From positions 170,385,955 to 170,449,954 of the forward strand of contig CM051462.1 of NCBI GenBank assembly GCA_028095005.1: a DNA stretch of 64,000 nucleotides, read 5' to 3'. The notes under the pieces were generated by a model. It was not told where the DNA came from and did no database searches. It saw only the letters and a list, made by a program, of their open reading frames with translations. The DNA comes from Rhynchospora pubera. Its lineage: Eukaryota > Streptophyta > Magnoliopsida > Poales > Cyperaceae. Positions within the stretch are counted from its first letter, which is position 1; every line of letters starts with the position of its first letter. Shown piece after piece: positions 1 through 12,176 of the stretch. The position numbers were made by a program, and so were the translations under genes.

Positions 1-645
1 GTGAGTCTTTACAGACTACAAGCTGATCCGCTTGTACATAAGTACATTGTGCCTATGCTAAACTTTTGTGGAAATGTAGAGTTCCACCCAAGATTAAGAT
101 TTTTATGTGGCTACTCCTTTAAGATAAGTTACTAACACAACGAAACCTTCAAAAAAGAGGATGAACCTCCATTTCGGCTTGCGTTCTTTGCAACAAGGGA
201 TGTGAGGAGTTAGTGCTTTTTCTTTTCTTGTAGTGTCGCTGTGCAGCTGTGCTAAGCAATTGTGGGTATTGCTTAACCCGAGGCTTAATTCTTTTTTAAA
301 CCTTGCTCAGTTTCAAATAAGAGATTTGTGGATTTTAAATAGAAGAGATTGGGACTACCTCAGTTTGGCGGTTCTTTGGGAAATTCGGAAGACAAGAAAT
401 GCGAAAATTTTTAGTAACAAGGGGGAGCCGTTCCTCCCTGATATGGCAGTGCGAATTCGGCTTCTAGCTCAACAATGGATGACACACGCTTGATGGACCC
501 GACTTAGTTGTTTTTTAGGTTTAAGTTTACTTCACTTTATATTTTTCTTTTTCTTCTTGTTTTTTTTTGTACTGGTTGTAATTTACTTGGTAGGTTTTCA
601 TAAAATCTGCTGGATGCCTCTTGCATCCTGCCTTAAAAAAAAAGG
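1..645 (+). pseudogene. 3' end of a LINE (non-LTR retrotransposon), cut by the window edge
   Basis: The first 230 bases read, in one frame, as the zinc-binding tail of plant LINE reverse transcriptases (zf-RVT type): a W-K-x-R-x-P-x-K-x-K-x-F-x-W pattern near positions 68-115, then a Cys-x-x-Cys near 190. Two in-frame stops (about 121 and 160) interrupt it. After a frameshift the reading continues at 233-493 with the usual C-terminal pattern (AKQLW, then AVLWEIRKTRNAKIF). A T-rich 3' untranslated stretch follows and ends in an A-run at about 636-645. Stops plus frameshift mean it is dead. The element's 5' part lies outside the window. Confidence 0.75.
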
Positions 646-1854
646 AATATATCTCAAAATTCAAACAGAGAAAATACCAACTTACAATTTACACAAAATC
701 CTACAATTCAAAAGTCAAGACCAGACAAACAGGAGCAAATCTCTAGTTACCAGCCAAGTATATATATATATGCATCATCCATAGTGTGCGCATCTTCGAA
801 ACAAACAGACGAGCAAATCTCTCGTCATTTCTCACTAATATCACTTTATCAACAAGATTTATAGTTATATTTACTAATTTTCTTTAATTTTGAAAAAATA
901 TAGTAAACATAAAAAATATCAAATATAAAGTTATACTGAAATATCAAGTTAATTAATTTGTTTATATAAACTTCTCCAAAAGTTAGACATTTAAAAGCGT
1001 TGATTTAGACAAAAAAATTATATAACTGTCAAAATATTTAAATATTACTAAAAAAAAATTAATATGGATTAGACCATGTTTCTTTTCGCACATATGTTCC
1101 ACAATCACTATGGGGAATGAGAAGCAAGTAATTGTGGCATGCACAACTTTTGGTAATGAAGAGCAGAAAATTGAGTGAAAAAATATTTTGTGAATATTAA
1201 ATTAATGGAGTTTTGAAAGGAAGCAAGCTGATGATGTCTGAATAATGTGTACATGAGAAATTTGACAAGGCAGAACAACATGTAAAAATGACCTCATTTA
1301 GTTAAGTTGAAAACTCGGTTGAAGCTTTTAGTATTGTGACTGAAAAGGCGCGACCGAATTAGAGATGTTGACAATTAACAAATAATCACACGTGTCTGAT
1401 CTGATCAGGGGAATCAACTGCCTTTTCCCACTCGTTCCATCATTAACCGCTCAATTAGTTTTTTCTTTTATTCCTAAACACTCCTCTGATCTGATCACCA
1501 CCTATTATATAATTATAGTTTCTTCCCACAGTCCCCCCCTCTCTCTCTAACCGATCAAGACATAGACTCTAACTCCTGAATCCTGATCAGGTCTCACGTC
1601 AGTAATTAATAAGGCATTTTATAATATTGTCCTTAATTCCTTTTTTATTTCTCCTTATTTGAAACTTAATTAATTGTGCTTCTTTTTATTCCCTTTTATT
1701 TATTTCATATTAGTTGTTTTATCATATTGCAACAAGTTGTTCTTTTCCATGGTTGAGTCATGGGTCATGGGGCCCTGCTGTTAGAGTTTCTGCTGCCCTT
1801 TCACTTCTTTCATTTAATGCATGGCCATATGTAGAAATTGTACTCAGTACAAGA
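646..1854. other. AT-rich intergenic stretch, no gene seen
   Basis: No open frame with coding character. Short CT-rich tract near 1530-1550 (CCCCCCTCTCTCTC). It could be promoter or UTR sequence of a lost gene, but nothing downstream supports that. Confidence 0.5.
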
Positions 1855-2814
1855 CAGTGGCGACTCTAGACTTATTTTAAGCATGGCCACACAAGAAAAT
1901 GAATTTGATTTCGTTCAAAGCAATTAGACTAAGCAAATTAGATATCAATTTCAAAGTATTTAAGTGACCGATTTAAACCGCTCAATGTCTTCTTCATATC
2001 TAAATCTCCTTGCCGACTAAATTTTATATTTTTAAAAAATTTTAAGTATTTTTTCATATATTTTTTCATGGTTAGTCATTTCAACTTCTGAATTTGAGAT
2101 AAGGTCAGATTGATAGAACCATGTCCACATCGCTTGTATTTTAATATTTCTAATAAAATATTAAATATAGCATTAAAAAATAAATTTATATAAAGTGTAA
2201 TTTTAATTAAAAATTATTTTAAAAACTATTTAAATAAGTTCTATTACAAAATATAATTTTTTTTTATCCGACCAACAAAAATATAATAATTATAAAATTT
2301 TTTCCAAACGTTATTCAACACAAGCAATGATTATTGCAACAAATGTATAGTTCAAATGTTATATAATTTTCTCATTGTATATCTTTGAAAACAATATATA
2401 TGTAATATGGAGATCATTATAGTTTATAGATTAATTTATTGATTAACTATCACAGTACAAGCTAACAACATAGAAAAAATTGTAGACAATCCAAACCCCA
2501 TTATTCTAATACCATGCATATTTTTTTACAATTAAATCCACCACAGCTGCTAAGCAAAACAAGAAATACATGTAGGCCCCATCACGTGAGTATTACATTT
2601 TTTATAGATGGTAATGAGTTCATATTTTATACAGTTTGTATAAATTAAATCAATGTATAATCATCATTTGAATCACTATAAAATTTAAACAAGCCTGGGC
2701 ATCCGAAAATATCAAGCCTAGGCACCTTCAATAATTCATATCACTTGATATTTGATTTCTAAAAATCAAGCGTGGGCAAGTGCCCAGGCTTGCCTTAACT
2801 TAGCCTCGCCACTG
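1855..2814. mobile_element. Non-autonomous hAT-type DNA transposon with 8-bp target duplication
   Basis: The left end reads CAGTGGCGACTC and the right end, reverse-complemented, CAGTGGCGAGGC, giving a 9-bp perfect terminal inverted repeat. The element is flanked on both sides by GTACAAGA (1847-1854 and 2815-2822). An 8-bp target duplication and CA...TG termini are the signature of the hAT superfamily. The 960-bp interior is AT-rich and shows no transposase frame. Just inside the right end are short direct repeats of a GCCTGGGCA-like motif (about 2692-2800). Confidence 0.8.
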
Positions 2815-2822
2815 GTACAAGA

Positions 2823-3371
2823 TTCATAAACTTATGAATAGATCTAGTTTGCAATCGTATTTTTCTGTTCTCATCTCAGTTTTACTTTTTGTGCTTAACA
2901 AGAGATGAGACCTTTAAAATTTATAAATAGATATATTGTCTTCTTGATCGTCTGTGTAGTCATGTGATCTGTGTTCAATTTCTATCTGACAACCTTTCAA
3001 TTATAGTTTTAATTCTCTATTATCGTAATTATTCTTAAATTAGATATTCATAATTTCATACATACGTCTTCTTGCCAATTGTGGTTAAGCATGCATATAT
3101 ACATAACCTTTTTATATATTACTTTTTTTCCCCTAGTTATAAATTTATAATTGTCAATATGTACTTGCATTTGCATGTGCATAAATAACCGATAGATATA
3201 ACATAAGTAGCTAACTTAATTACTAATATTTATATATTATATATAATTAGAATGGCGGTATCTACTATTGTCATAAATTTACTCATCAGATTTCTCGCCA
3301 AAACAAATTAATTACTTCCAGCTGTTGATCTGCTTCAGCCTTCAGGATAAAAAAAGAAGAAGAATATATTG
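2823..3371. other. Intergenic; 5' flank of a phytocyanin pseudogene
   Basis: No coding signal. The last about 70 bases (TTCTCGCCAAAACAAA through CTGTTGATCTGCTTCAG) match the region just upstream of the second phytocyanin copy at 60740-60814, so the duplicated unit includes 5' flanking sequence. Confidence 0.5.
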
Positions 3372-3589
3372 ATGGCATCTCCCTCCAGGACTGCTCGCTT
3401 TTCCTTGGTTTCCAATTTTCCATCCTCTTCCTCTCAGTTTGCACCACAGCGTTCCTGATCTCCATCGCCTACATTGTCCGTGATGACCTCGGTTGGCGTT
3501 TTGTGACCTCTGCCCGGAGTCAGGTTCGGACATACTATACAAAGTGGGCAGACAGGCACAAGGACTCTTCTCAACTTCGTAATAATTAA
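3372..3589 (+). pseudogene. Phytocyanin / early-nodulin-like protein, broken N-terminal exon (copy 1)
   Basis: The ATG at 3372 opens a frame (MASPSRTARFSL) that stops after 28 codons. From 3374 another frame reads as a hydrophobic signal peptide (ILFLSVCTTAFLISIAYI) followed by the start of a phytocyanin domain: YIVRDDLGWRF, then YYTKWADRHK. These match the family pattern 'YIVGD..GW ... Y..WA....F.VGD'. The frame ends at TAA 3587-3589, before the VGD/LVF strand. The start codon context, first six residues and upstream sequence match the copy at 60815. Phytocyanins are small secreted or GPI-anchored blue-copper-fold proteins of the plant cell surface. The frame change and lack of a second exon make this a pseudogene. 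Confidence 0.6.
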
Positions 3590-3687
3590 GCTTATAATTT
3601 CTAACCCAATCGATAATCATTGTATCTGATCTAATTATTTCTTTATATTAATTTCAGATTTTCTTGTTCATTAATTAATTTAATTTA

Positions 3688-4002
3688 ATGACTAACTTAA
3701 ATAATGAACGTGTAGTTATGGACGATTATAATCGACTTGGCTGTGCGAAAAGGAACTGCTTGCATTTCAAATGCTGCAACAGCACGGAGCTGCAACAAGA
3801 AGCCGAAGGCAGAGACATGGGTTGTGGCGTAAGACACGAGGCATTTAGCCGTGTATGGGGTGATTCCGATCCCGAGTACTGCTTAGAGCATGGTCTGGAG
3901 AGGGAACCATACATGTTTACGCGCAGCAGGCTTAAACTCTCTTATGAACATGATCTAGGCTTTCTTATACCAGTGCGGAGGAGTTACAACAATACATTAT
4001 AG
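3688..4002 (+). other. Unrecognised 104-codon open frame, Cys-rich
   Basis: An open frame less AT-rich than its surroundings, starting at 3688 or at a second ATG (3718). It is rich in Cys in its first half (GCAKRNC, KCCNST) and charged in its second. It begins about 100 bp after the phytocyanin fragment, where exon 2 would be expected. A phytocyanin exon 2 normally contains a CNT/CNST motif, and KCCNSTEL could be a worn version, but the rest does not fit. I do not recognise it; it may be a chance frame in gene remains. Confidence 0.25.
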
Positions 4003-4780
4003 AGATGTTTTGTATATTAAACTTTTAATTTAAATTAAGTTAGAGCCATATTTCTATATGTTATGTCATTCTAATTAACGGCTGCGCGCATGTACGTACT
4101 TTGTTGACGATTGTACGTGGTACTTGCGTTGTAACTTATAAGACATACCAAATAGGCGCATCCAGACTATTTAGAAGACTTACCTCAAAATTCTCCTAAA
4201 CAAATCATATGTGTGAACTGTCTTTTTTTAGAGGATGCACATGTGTAAACTGTCTCATGCAAAAAACTCACAAATCATGGCTCGTTCCAACTCAAATCGA
4301 TAAAAACTTTGTTCCTATTCGAGTTGCTAGAACTTGATTTGAACCAACTAGGTTGACCAATTAATTAATGATGTTAGAAATCAACTCGTCAATTTGTGAG
4401 CCGATTTGTCGCATAATAAGTTTTCATTTTTATATATAATTTAAGATTACTAAAAATTCATAAAAGAATTATTAAAAAAATTCTTATTATATCTTCTCAA
4501 TTTAGATAATTACAAATATTCCTTATCTCTATCCCTATTGTTTATAAAAGCATCAAAAGATCTATCCAATTTTAAGTCCCGAGATGTAATATTCAAATTT
4601 TATTATATACAAATACAGAGGCGATGGAGATGAGGACCAAAAAAGATGTATGTACTATCTAGCTATCAAGAAGCTATTTAATTAAGTGCTGGACTCATCA
4701 CCCATGAGAGGTGCTTATATATTTTAACGGTTAAGAAACAAGTCAAACAACTAAAATATGATTAACAAATATCTCAATTA

Positions 4781-4935
4781 GAGAATCAGTTTTTGATCCA
4801 GTGATAAAAAATAATACACCTTGATTGAAAGATAGCAGATTCGAAACCCGGTTAGAGAGTATTTCATAGACATTTAATTTAAAAATAAATTAAATGAGTT
4901 AGACTCCAATTACCTTAAAATAAATAAATAAATAC
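4781..4935 (+). mobile_element. tRNA-derived SINE-like element, copy 1
   Basis: It starts GAGAATCAG and contains an A-box-like TTGATCCAGTGATAA. About 30 bp later comes a B-box-like CAGATTCGAAACC, then a body with TTTCATAGACATTTAATTT and an A-rich tail (AAATAAATAAATA). The same order and wording occur in reverse orientation at 17565-17708. Two independent copies, Pol III-like boxes and an A-rich tail fit a SINE. No target duplication was identified. Confidence 0.5.
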
Positions 4936-5002
4936 CTCAACTATGATCCATACGACAAATTGAAAGCCTGAAAATGAATAGATGATCCACCCACCTCACT
5001 TT

Positions 5003-5162
5003 GGGGCTGTTTGAATCACATGGGAATAGGAGGAATTTCCTTTTTCTAGACATAAATTTATTATAAACAATCTAAATTCTTCATAAAATTACATACTTTT
5101 CAATACTTTATGCTTAGAAATAAGAAAAATTTCTCTTATTCCTAAGCAATCCAAACGGCCGC
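5003..5162. mobile_element. MITE in the 5' flank of AIP1
   Basis: Left end GGGGCTGTTTGAAT and right end ATCCAAACGGCCGC form an imperfect inverted repeat. The interior (TTTATTATAAACAATCTAAATTCTTCATAAA, in pieces) matches the other GTTTGGAT elements of this window. The right end is about 270 bp upstream of the AIP1 start codon, so it may lie in its promoter. Confidence 0.6.
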
Positions 5163-5435
5163 TTGTATTTGAAGTTAAGCTTCATATTTTTGCGATGATC
5201 ACGGTTTGACCACAAAAATTGAGTCAATTGACCGTGGGGCGTGCGCTCATTCCGCTAAGAACAGAGGGACCCGTTTGTAAGTGATAGTGGGGTCTCCGTC
5301 TCCGTCTCGTTTTGAAGTTTTGATTTACGATTACAGAATTTACAGTGCGCTGCACTCTCCTTTTTTTCATTCCTTCCATTCCATTTCTTTCCATTCCAGC
5401 TAAGCTAATCTAATCATAGTAATAGTAGATTCGTA

Positions 5436-8400
5436 ATGGCGGAGCTGGTGGAGACGTACGCATGCGCGCCGACCACCGAGCGCGGCCGCGGCATCTTGAT
5501 CTCTGGCGATCCCAAATCCGACTGCTTCCTCTACTGCAACGGCCGCTCCGTCGTCCTCCGCAGCCTCGCCACCCCTCTCAACCCTTTCGTCTACGGCGAA
5601 CACTCCCACCCCGTCTCCGTCGCCCGCTTCTCCCCCAACGGCGAGTGGATCGCCTCCGCTGACGTCTCTGGCGTCGTCCGCGTCTGGGGCCGCTACGGCG
5701 ATCGCGCCTTGAAGAACGAGTTCCGCCCTTTGTCCGGCCGCATCGACGATCTCCAGTGGTCTCCTGACGGACAGCGCATCGTGGTCTCCGGGGATGGCCG
5801 CGGCAAATCCTTCGTTCGTGCCTTCATGTGGGATACTGGTACCACCGTCGGTGATTTCGACGGCCACTCCCGACGGGTCCTCAGCTGCACATTTAAGCCC
5901 ACGCGCCCTTTTCGCATCGCCACCTGCGGCGAAGATTTCCTCGTCAATTTCTACGAGGGACCTCCTTTTAAATTCGCACACTCTCTGAGGTACATTAATA
6001 GAACATTTTCTTCTACAAACACACACACAGATATATATAATATAATCCTCAATTTTCTGTTGCAGGGACCACACCAACTTTGTTAACTGTGTACGATATG
6101 CCCCTGATGGAACCAAGTTTATCACCGTCAGCTCTGATAAGAAAGGTCTATTGTACGATGGAAAAACTGGCAACAAAATTGGGGAGCTGCCTAGTGAAGG
6201 TGGCCATACTGGAAGCATATATGCTGTCACTTGGAGCCCAGACAGCAAACAAGTAATACCTTTTTATCATCTTATGCAACTTCACCTCATCATTTTATCA
6301 TCCTATAATTATAATTATGCATCTAAGCTCACCTACAATCCATTTCAATTTAGGTCCTTACAGTGTCCGCCGATAAGACAGCAAAAATATGGGAAATAAC
6401 AGATGATGGCAATGGAAAACTCACAAAAACCCTCACCCCACCTGGGATCGGTGGCGTAGATGATATGCTGGTCGGCTGTCTCTGGCAGAACGACAAACTC
6501 CTTACAGTCTCTCTTGGTGGCTTTTTCAACCTCTACTCCGCATCCGACTTGGATCAGGATCCATTAACCTTTTCAGGCCACATTAAGAATGTCAACTCCT
6601 TGTCTTGTGTCGTCCAGGATGGACAGAAGCGCATCCTCTCAACCAGCTATGACGGTGTCATTATGAAGTGGATCCCAGGTTTTGGGTTTTCCGGACGGAT
6701 TCTGAGAAAGGAGAATGCGCAGATTAAGTGCTTTTGGGTTGCTGAAGGTGAAATTTATACTTCTGCATATGATAATAAGGTGATTAGTTGTTATTTTCTT
6801 CATGTTATTTATTGTTTGTTGTTGTGGAAATTGGCCACTGTTTTGGGCTCGTACCTTTTTCGAATTGTTACACCTATTTGGATCATATTGATTCTTCTAT
6901 ATTTTCTGATTTTACTTGTTTAGTAAAGGAGGTTCCAGTTGTGGTGATTATCAGGCTTTACTTTCTCAAAAGATATCAGCTATATTTTAGTGTAATTAAT
7001 CGTTTCTTGCTGCTAGTGTATGTGCTATAATTTAAAAAAAAATTCCTTCCTGTTAGAAAACATAATTTGCATTGAGTATGAGCTATTCCAGGTCCATCAC
7101 AGAGCCAATGCAATTAAGGGAGTTATATCTCAAAAAAGAGATCATATGCAAAATAAAACAAAAGAAGAAATGAAGACCACTTTTTAAGTACTAATAGTAC
7201 AAATCAAAAGTAAAATGGAAGTTAATATCATTAGACAGCTATTCAAATATCATCTGATATCTTTTCTAGCATCAATTTATCGCTTCAATTTTTTTGTTTT
7301 TTCTTTATTTTTTTCTATCTTTATTCATAATTAGGTCTGGAAAATCCCATTAGATGGGAACCAATGTGGAGAAGCTGAGTCTATTGACATTGGGTCCCAG
7401 CCAAAGGACCTGAGTCTGGCAAGTGGGTCCCCTGGACTTGCTTTGGTCGTTACCGACTCTGGTGCTATTATTTTAAAAGACCTAAAAATCGTCTCAAATG
7501 TCAATTTGGGTATTACAGTCACCGCAGTGGCTGTCTCGCATGAAGGAAATGAGGTTATTGTGGGAGGGCAAGATGGTAAATTGCATGTTTACACTGTTGA
7601 TGGTAATGATCTCAAAGAGGAGGCAGTGATAGAGAAGCACCGAGGGGCAATTACAGCAATAAAATACTCTCCTGATGGTTCCATGTATGCTTCTGCAGAT
7701 ACAAATCGGGAGGCTGTTGTATGGGACCGTGCCACTAAAGAGGTAAGTTTTAAGTTTCTTCGAGGACGTCACTTGTTTTTTTCATCTTTTTGGTCTTGAA
7801 ATCACAAAACCGTAACAGGATGCCTACCATAAAAATCATTAATACTGAAACTTTTATCTTTTGGTAGTGCAAATTCCACAAACTTCAGATCTAGGCAAAC
7901 TTATATGATGGCTTCATAAATCATAGGAAAAACAATGACAGGTTTCCAGCATTAATGAGTAATGGCAAGATAACCTCTTTTCTATATAATAAAAAAATGG
8001 TATTGCAAGCCTGGAATTATTTATTAGAGAGAGTCAATGGCTCATTAATTTTGTCAATCTATTAAGAAAAGATAATTTAAAGAGAAGGTCTGCAAGCTAA
8101 GAAAACATGTAAATCAGCATTTCTTCTGCATATTTTCTGGAGTAGCAGTAGCACACATCTTTACCTTCTCTGTTTCACCGGAACCAAGATTTTCTCCAGT
8201 AAGAGCTCATAAATGCTAAACTAGAGATTTTTGTTATACAATTTACCAGGTAAAGCTGAAAAACATGTTGTACCATACAGCCCGCATAAACTGTCTGGCT
8301 TGGTCGCCTGACAGTCGTCTGATAGCCACAGGATCACTGGATACCTCAGTGATTGTATATGAACTGGATAAGCCAGCATCTGCCCGCATAACCATCAAAG

Positions 8401-8507
8401 GGGCCCACTTGGGAGGTGTGTATGGGTTAACCTTTATTGAAGAAGATTGCATCGTCAGTGCCGGCGAAGATGCCTGCATCCGCATCTGGAAAATTGTGCC
8501 ACAGTAA
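5436..8507 (+). CDS. AIP1: Actin-interacting protein 1 (WD40 repeat protein AIP1)
   Basis: Five exons: 5436-5989, 6066-6252, 6354-6779, 7335-7742, 8250-8507. All introns are GT-AG, and the spliced frame gives 610 residues, the usual AIP1 length. The start MAELVETYACAPTTERGRG and the end RIWKIVPQ fit plant AIP1. WD40 strands run throughout: SVARFSPNGEWIASAD, YAVTWSPDSKQ, VSADKTAKIWEI, IKYSPDGSMYASAD, LAWSPDSRLIATGS. Members of this family form two seven-bladed propellers and act in the cytoplasm with ADF/cofilin to sever and disassemble actin filaments. Exon 1 is strongly GC-rich compared with the rest, a pattern common at 5' ends of monocot genes. No disruptions seen. Confidence 0.95.
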
Positions 8508-9339
8508 ATCAAGGTAGTTTATTTGATTTATCTTTTTGTTTTTTATTTGATCAAATGTGTGGCTTAGCGGTGTTTCAGAAATCTGAGGATTTTAGTGGAA
8601 CACAATGCATTTTTTACGAAAGTATTTGGTTTTGTTTTTCCTTTCTTTTATTTTTTTTAATATATTTTTAACTATTTGGGAATGCTAGAAATGCTGTAGT
8701 TCTGTTGTGGTGTTTCAGTTAAAAAAAAAGGGTTTAAATTTGGTATTAAGTTCGATATCTCATATTAAATTGACAAGCTGTGGTTCATTGAGTGTTTGCA
8801 AAGTATTTAAGTTTTCCTATTTGTACATATTCGTAATTTTTTTATCTGACAAAATCAAAGAGGAAATGAAGCCTTTATGTCGTCCAAGCAAATATATATA
8901 TTGGCCAAGTTATAATGACGAAACTATATATCTTTAATTTACGATGCGGCTGCAACGTCTAAAGGAAATTAATATAGCACAGTTAAATTGAATCATGGAA
9001 CACTACAGTAATGCTTCATAATCAAAATCCAACCCTACAATATTTAAAAGACCTTTCAGCATCTTATAAATATGTCAATTAAATGTGCCATTTGTGTTTT
9101 ATTTAATTTAATATGATTTACCAATGTGCTCCGCCCATTTCCCAAGCTGTATCAGTTCTTGTAGTCTCTTTTGTTAGAATATATGAAAGAAAATAAAATT
9201 TTCAAATTATAAATATGTAAAAATTTCAAGTGTGTATGCTAGATTGCTAGTAGCAAATGTCCATACTATTTAAAATCATAATAATCCAAATAATATGGTA
9301 TGAATGTTCAATTCTTAAAAGTTCAGAGTAACTCTCGAA
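8508..9339. other. AIP1 3' flank and intergenic DNA
   Basis: T-rich sequence after the AIP1 stop, probably 3' UTR for the first few hundred bases. Short open frames here have no recognisable content. Confidence 0.5.
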
Positions 9340-9885
9340 TCAATTTAAGAGCTTGTATCATAAAAAGGAGATCATTCATCATTTGACAATTTCCTACACG
9401 CCTCAACAAAATAGTGTTGCTGAAGCGTGTAATAGGACCTTGTTGAATATGACTAGATCTATGATGGCACAAGCAAGTCTACTAATCTCGTATTGAGGAG
9501 ATACGCTATTGACCACAGCGTATGTTCTAAATTGTGTTTCCTCGAAGTCTGTGGCAACTACCTCTTATGAGTTATGGATCGGAAAAAAATCAAATTTGGG
9601 TAATCTTCATCCATAGGGTTGTTTGATTTATATCCATGATCCGTCTCACAAACACGGAAAACTTGGTCCAAGAAGGAGAAATTGTATCTTCATAAGGTAC
9701 TCTAACGCTTACAAAGATCACGTGTTTGTTGTAGAGGATCTAAATGGGACAGTTACGAAAATCGAGTCGAGAGATGCGACGTTCCTTGAAAGTGAATTTT
9801 CAAAGAGAAGCGATGTTCCTCAAGAGGAAATGCTATATGAATCAATTCCTTCCGCTAATCAGGATGACGAGGCGAGAAGAGAATA
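9340..9885 (+). pseudogene. Ty1/Copia retrotransposon integrase fragment
   Basis: The translation reads as the C-terminal half of a Copia integrase core: YTPQQNSVAEACNRTLLN (family TPQQNGVAERKNRTLLD), RSMMAQASL, then GDTLLTTAYVLNCVSSKSV and TSYELWIGKK. After a stop comes CLIYIHDPSHKHGKLGPRR, then ESRDATFLESEF, as in Copia proteins just after the integrase. In-frame stops occur near 9496 (where the family has W) and near 9614. No LTRs, protease or reverse transcriptase are nearby, so it is a truncated relic. Confidence 0.85.
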
Positions 9886-9934
9886 AAAGTCCTCCTCAAC
9901 CTCCAGAGGTTAGAAACGTCGCAGAAGAGGTACC

Positions 9935-10290
9935 TCAACATTGTGTGCCATTCAATATAGGTGATTCATATAAAATATCAACAATTTAATATATTAACTC
10001 GAATTTTAAGGTGGTTCAAATTTTTAAGGTTGAACTACAAAAGAGTACATGAAAAAGAAGACCAGGTTAAATATATTCAAAATTAAAAAGTTATTTTCTT
10101 TTATTATTTGGTACCACATTGGATACTGTGTGCCATTCAATATACTGTATAGGTGAAGTGCTCATAAAAAATATCAACAATTTAATATCTTTACTCCTTG
10201 AATACATGGGTCAATTTTTAAGTATGAACTGCAAAAGAGTACATGAAAAAGAAGACCAGGTTACAAATATATTCAATTATTCAAAATTTT
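9935..10290. repeat. Direct duplication of about 160 bp
   Basis: Two adjacent copies (about 9940-10092 and 10129-10285) share TGTGTGCCATTCAATATA, then AAATATCAACAATTTAATAT, then AAAGAGTACATGAAAAAG with AAGACCAGGTTA. They follow directly after the Copia fragment. The copies differ by small indels, so the duplication is not recent. Confidence 0.75.
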
Positions 10291-10605
10291 GAAAAAAAGG
10301 GACTGATAAAAAAAAATAACTTGCCGCATAAGAGCGTACAAACTTATAATTAAGACCGGAAACTAATATACCTAGGACGGATCTAAATTTTTAATCAAAA
10401 TTTTAACACAATCCAATATAATTGGGTTGAAAATTTTTCTTAACCAACTCACTCGTAATCCAATCCAACCCGTATGACTATTGCAAAATCATCATTTTTA
10501 ATTTGATCAATTATTTTGCTAAAGGCATTCTTTAATTTGGTCAACTGTTGGAGCTTTCAAGACACCAATTACATTTTCTGAAGGACTTACAAGTGAAAAC
10601 ATAAA

Positions 10606-10758
10606 GCCTTTGTTTGGATGAGAGAAGAAGGAGGAAGAAGGAAGAAGGAAAAAAAAATTATAAACAATCCAAACTCTTCACAAAGTTACATACTTTCCAA
10701 TACTTTTTCCCCACTTTTTCCCTTCTTCCCTTCTTCCCACACCTATCCAAACGGAGCC
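10606..10758. mobile_element. GTTTGGAT-type MITE
   Basis: Left end GCCTTTGTTTGGATGAGAG; right end ATCCAAACGGAGCC. The interior carries AAACAATCCAAACTCTTC and ACAAAGTTACATACTTTCC, shared with sibling elements. It sits inside AT-rich sequence bearing CCAATCC/CAACCC motifs (about 10400-11110) that resembles the element at 39691. Confidence 0.6.
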
Positions 10759-11113
10759 AAAGAAATTGTGAGGTGCGATAATATCTGGTATATAAAAATT
10801 AGAAAAAAAAAACAATTGAGTTTGTCCTACTGATGCTTAATAATCCGAAGCATCAGCAAGCTTATTGATGCTAATTTAATAACGTTATTAAAAGCAAGTT
10901 TATTGATGTTAAATTTAATAACAAGAAGAAACATTTGAACAAAATATAGAGACATTATTCAAATCGGGTAAAATTATACGGGTTGGATACAAATCGGATT
11001 ATCAGAAGTAAAATTTAATCCAATCCAATACAACCGGACTAATAAAATTAAAACTCGTACCAAACCGGATAATATTTGAACCTGATAAAATATGAATCGG
11101 ATTGTATAGGTTA

Positions 11114-11426
11114 GGGCCGTTTGGATCGCTTAGGAATAAGAGGAATAACTTATTCCTAAACAGAAAATATTGAGAAGTGTGTAATTTTGGTTCCGTTTGG
11201 ATAAGGTATGGGAGGAAGGAAAGAAGAGAAGAAGTGAAAAGAAGTATTGGGAAGTGTGTAACTTTGTGAAGAGTTTGGATTGTTTATAATAAATTTATTT
11301 TCTTATTCCTTCTTCCCTTCTTCTTAAATGGAAACCAAACGGAGCCTTTGTGAAGAGTTTGAATGGTTAGAAATAAATTTTCGTCTAGAAATAGACTATA
11401 CTTTTTATTCCTAAGCTATCCCCTAA
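11114..11426. mobile_element. MITE split by a second MITE
   Basis: The left half starts GGGCCGTTTGGATCGCTTAG and runs to ...GTGTAATTTT. The right half resumes TGTGAAGAGTTTGAATGG and ends near TTCCTAAGCTATCCCC. Joined, the order of motifs is that of the element at 5003-5162. It is interrupted at 11189-11346. Confidence 0.65.
11189..11346. mobile_element. PIF/Harbinger-like MITE nested in another MITE
   Basis: Ends GGTTCCGTTTGGAT and ACCAAACGGAGCC, flanked by TTT on both sides, a 3-bp duplication typical of PIF/Harbinger-type elements. It is closely related to 19572-19718. It inserted into the older MITE at 11114-11426. Confidence 0.7.
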
Positions 11427-12176
11427 ATGAATAGGACGAGTTTCATGTTTTCTTGTACAGCCCTAGTCCCTAGATGTACCTCATGCGGATTGAAAGACTG
11501 CACAAAAATGGGAGGCTAAGAACAAGCGGTGGTTTTGTTATCTTGTTAAGGTACAACACTATACCATCTTTATTGTTGACTTACGATACACTTTGAAAGA
11601 TATAAAAAATGTACACTTTCATTTCTTTATAGGCAAATACATAAGTTCTTTGCTGGATTGTACTAAATTTCTTTGGAAATTAACCCAAATTTAATGTAGT
11701 GATCCACATTTGCAGAGGTCAACTTTTCCTTGAATCACTCTAACCGTCTCATAATCCTCCTTTTATTAATGGGATGCTCATCGATCCTTAATATGTGGAA
11801 ACAAAAAAAAATGTGGACCAGTTCATTTAAATATAATATCATTCATTAATCTGATCCATTTGTCGAATAAATATAAGCTCTTATTGAATTGTAACTTCCC
11901 TAACATGAAAATTTGAAAAATACTAGCGAATGAATATGTGTTATATGTATAATGACAACTTGCATGAGCTAGCCGCATGGACCTGTATATAGTTTGGGAA
12001 ATATTTGGTGATCAAATTTTTATATTTTCAAAAACATTATGTTTCAGGTCGTCTAAGGGTATTTCAATATGATGATCAACTTGAACAGTTTAGCTTGACT
12101 GTTTAAATTTTAGATCTCGAAAAATGAGTCGATAGAAAATGAATGGCACGTTAGCCATTCTCTCTCTATATATATA

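Noticed and set aside
5400..6248. 282-codon minus-strand open frame opposite AIP1 exon 1
   Set aside because: Shadow of the GC-rich AIP1 exon; no recognisable domain and it runs through an intron of the real gene.
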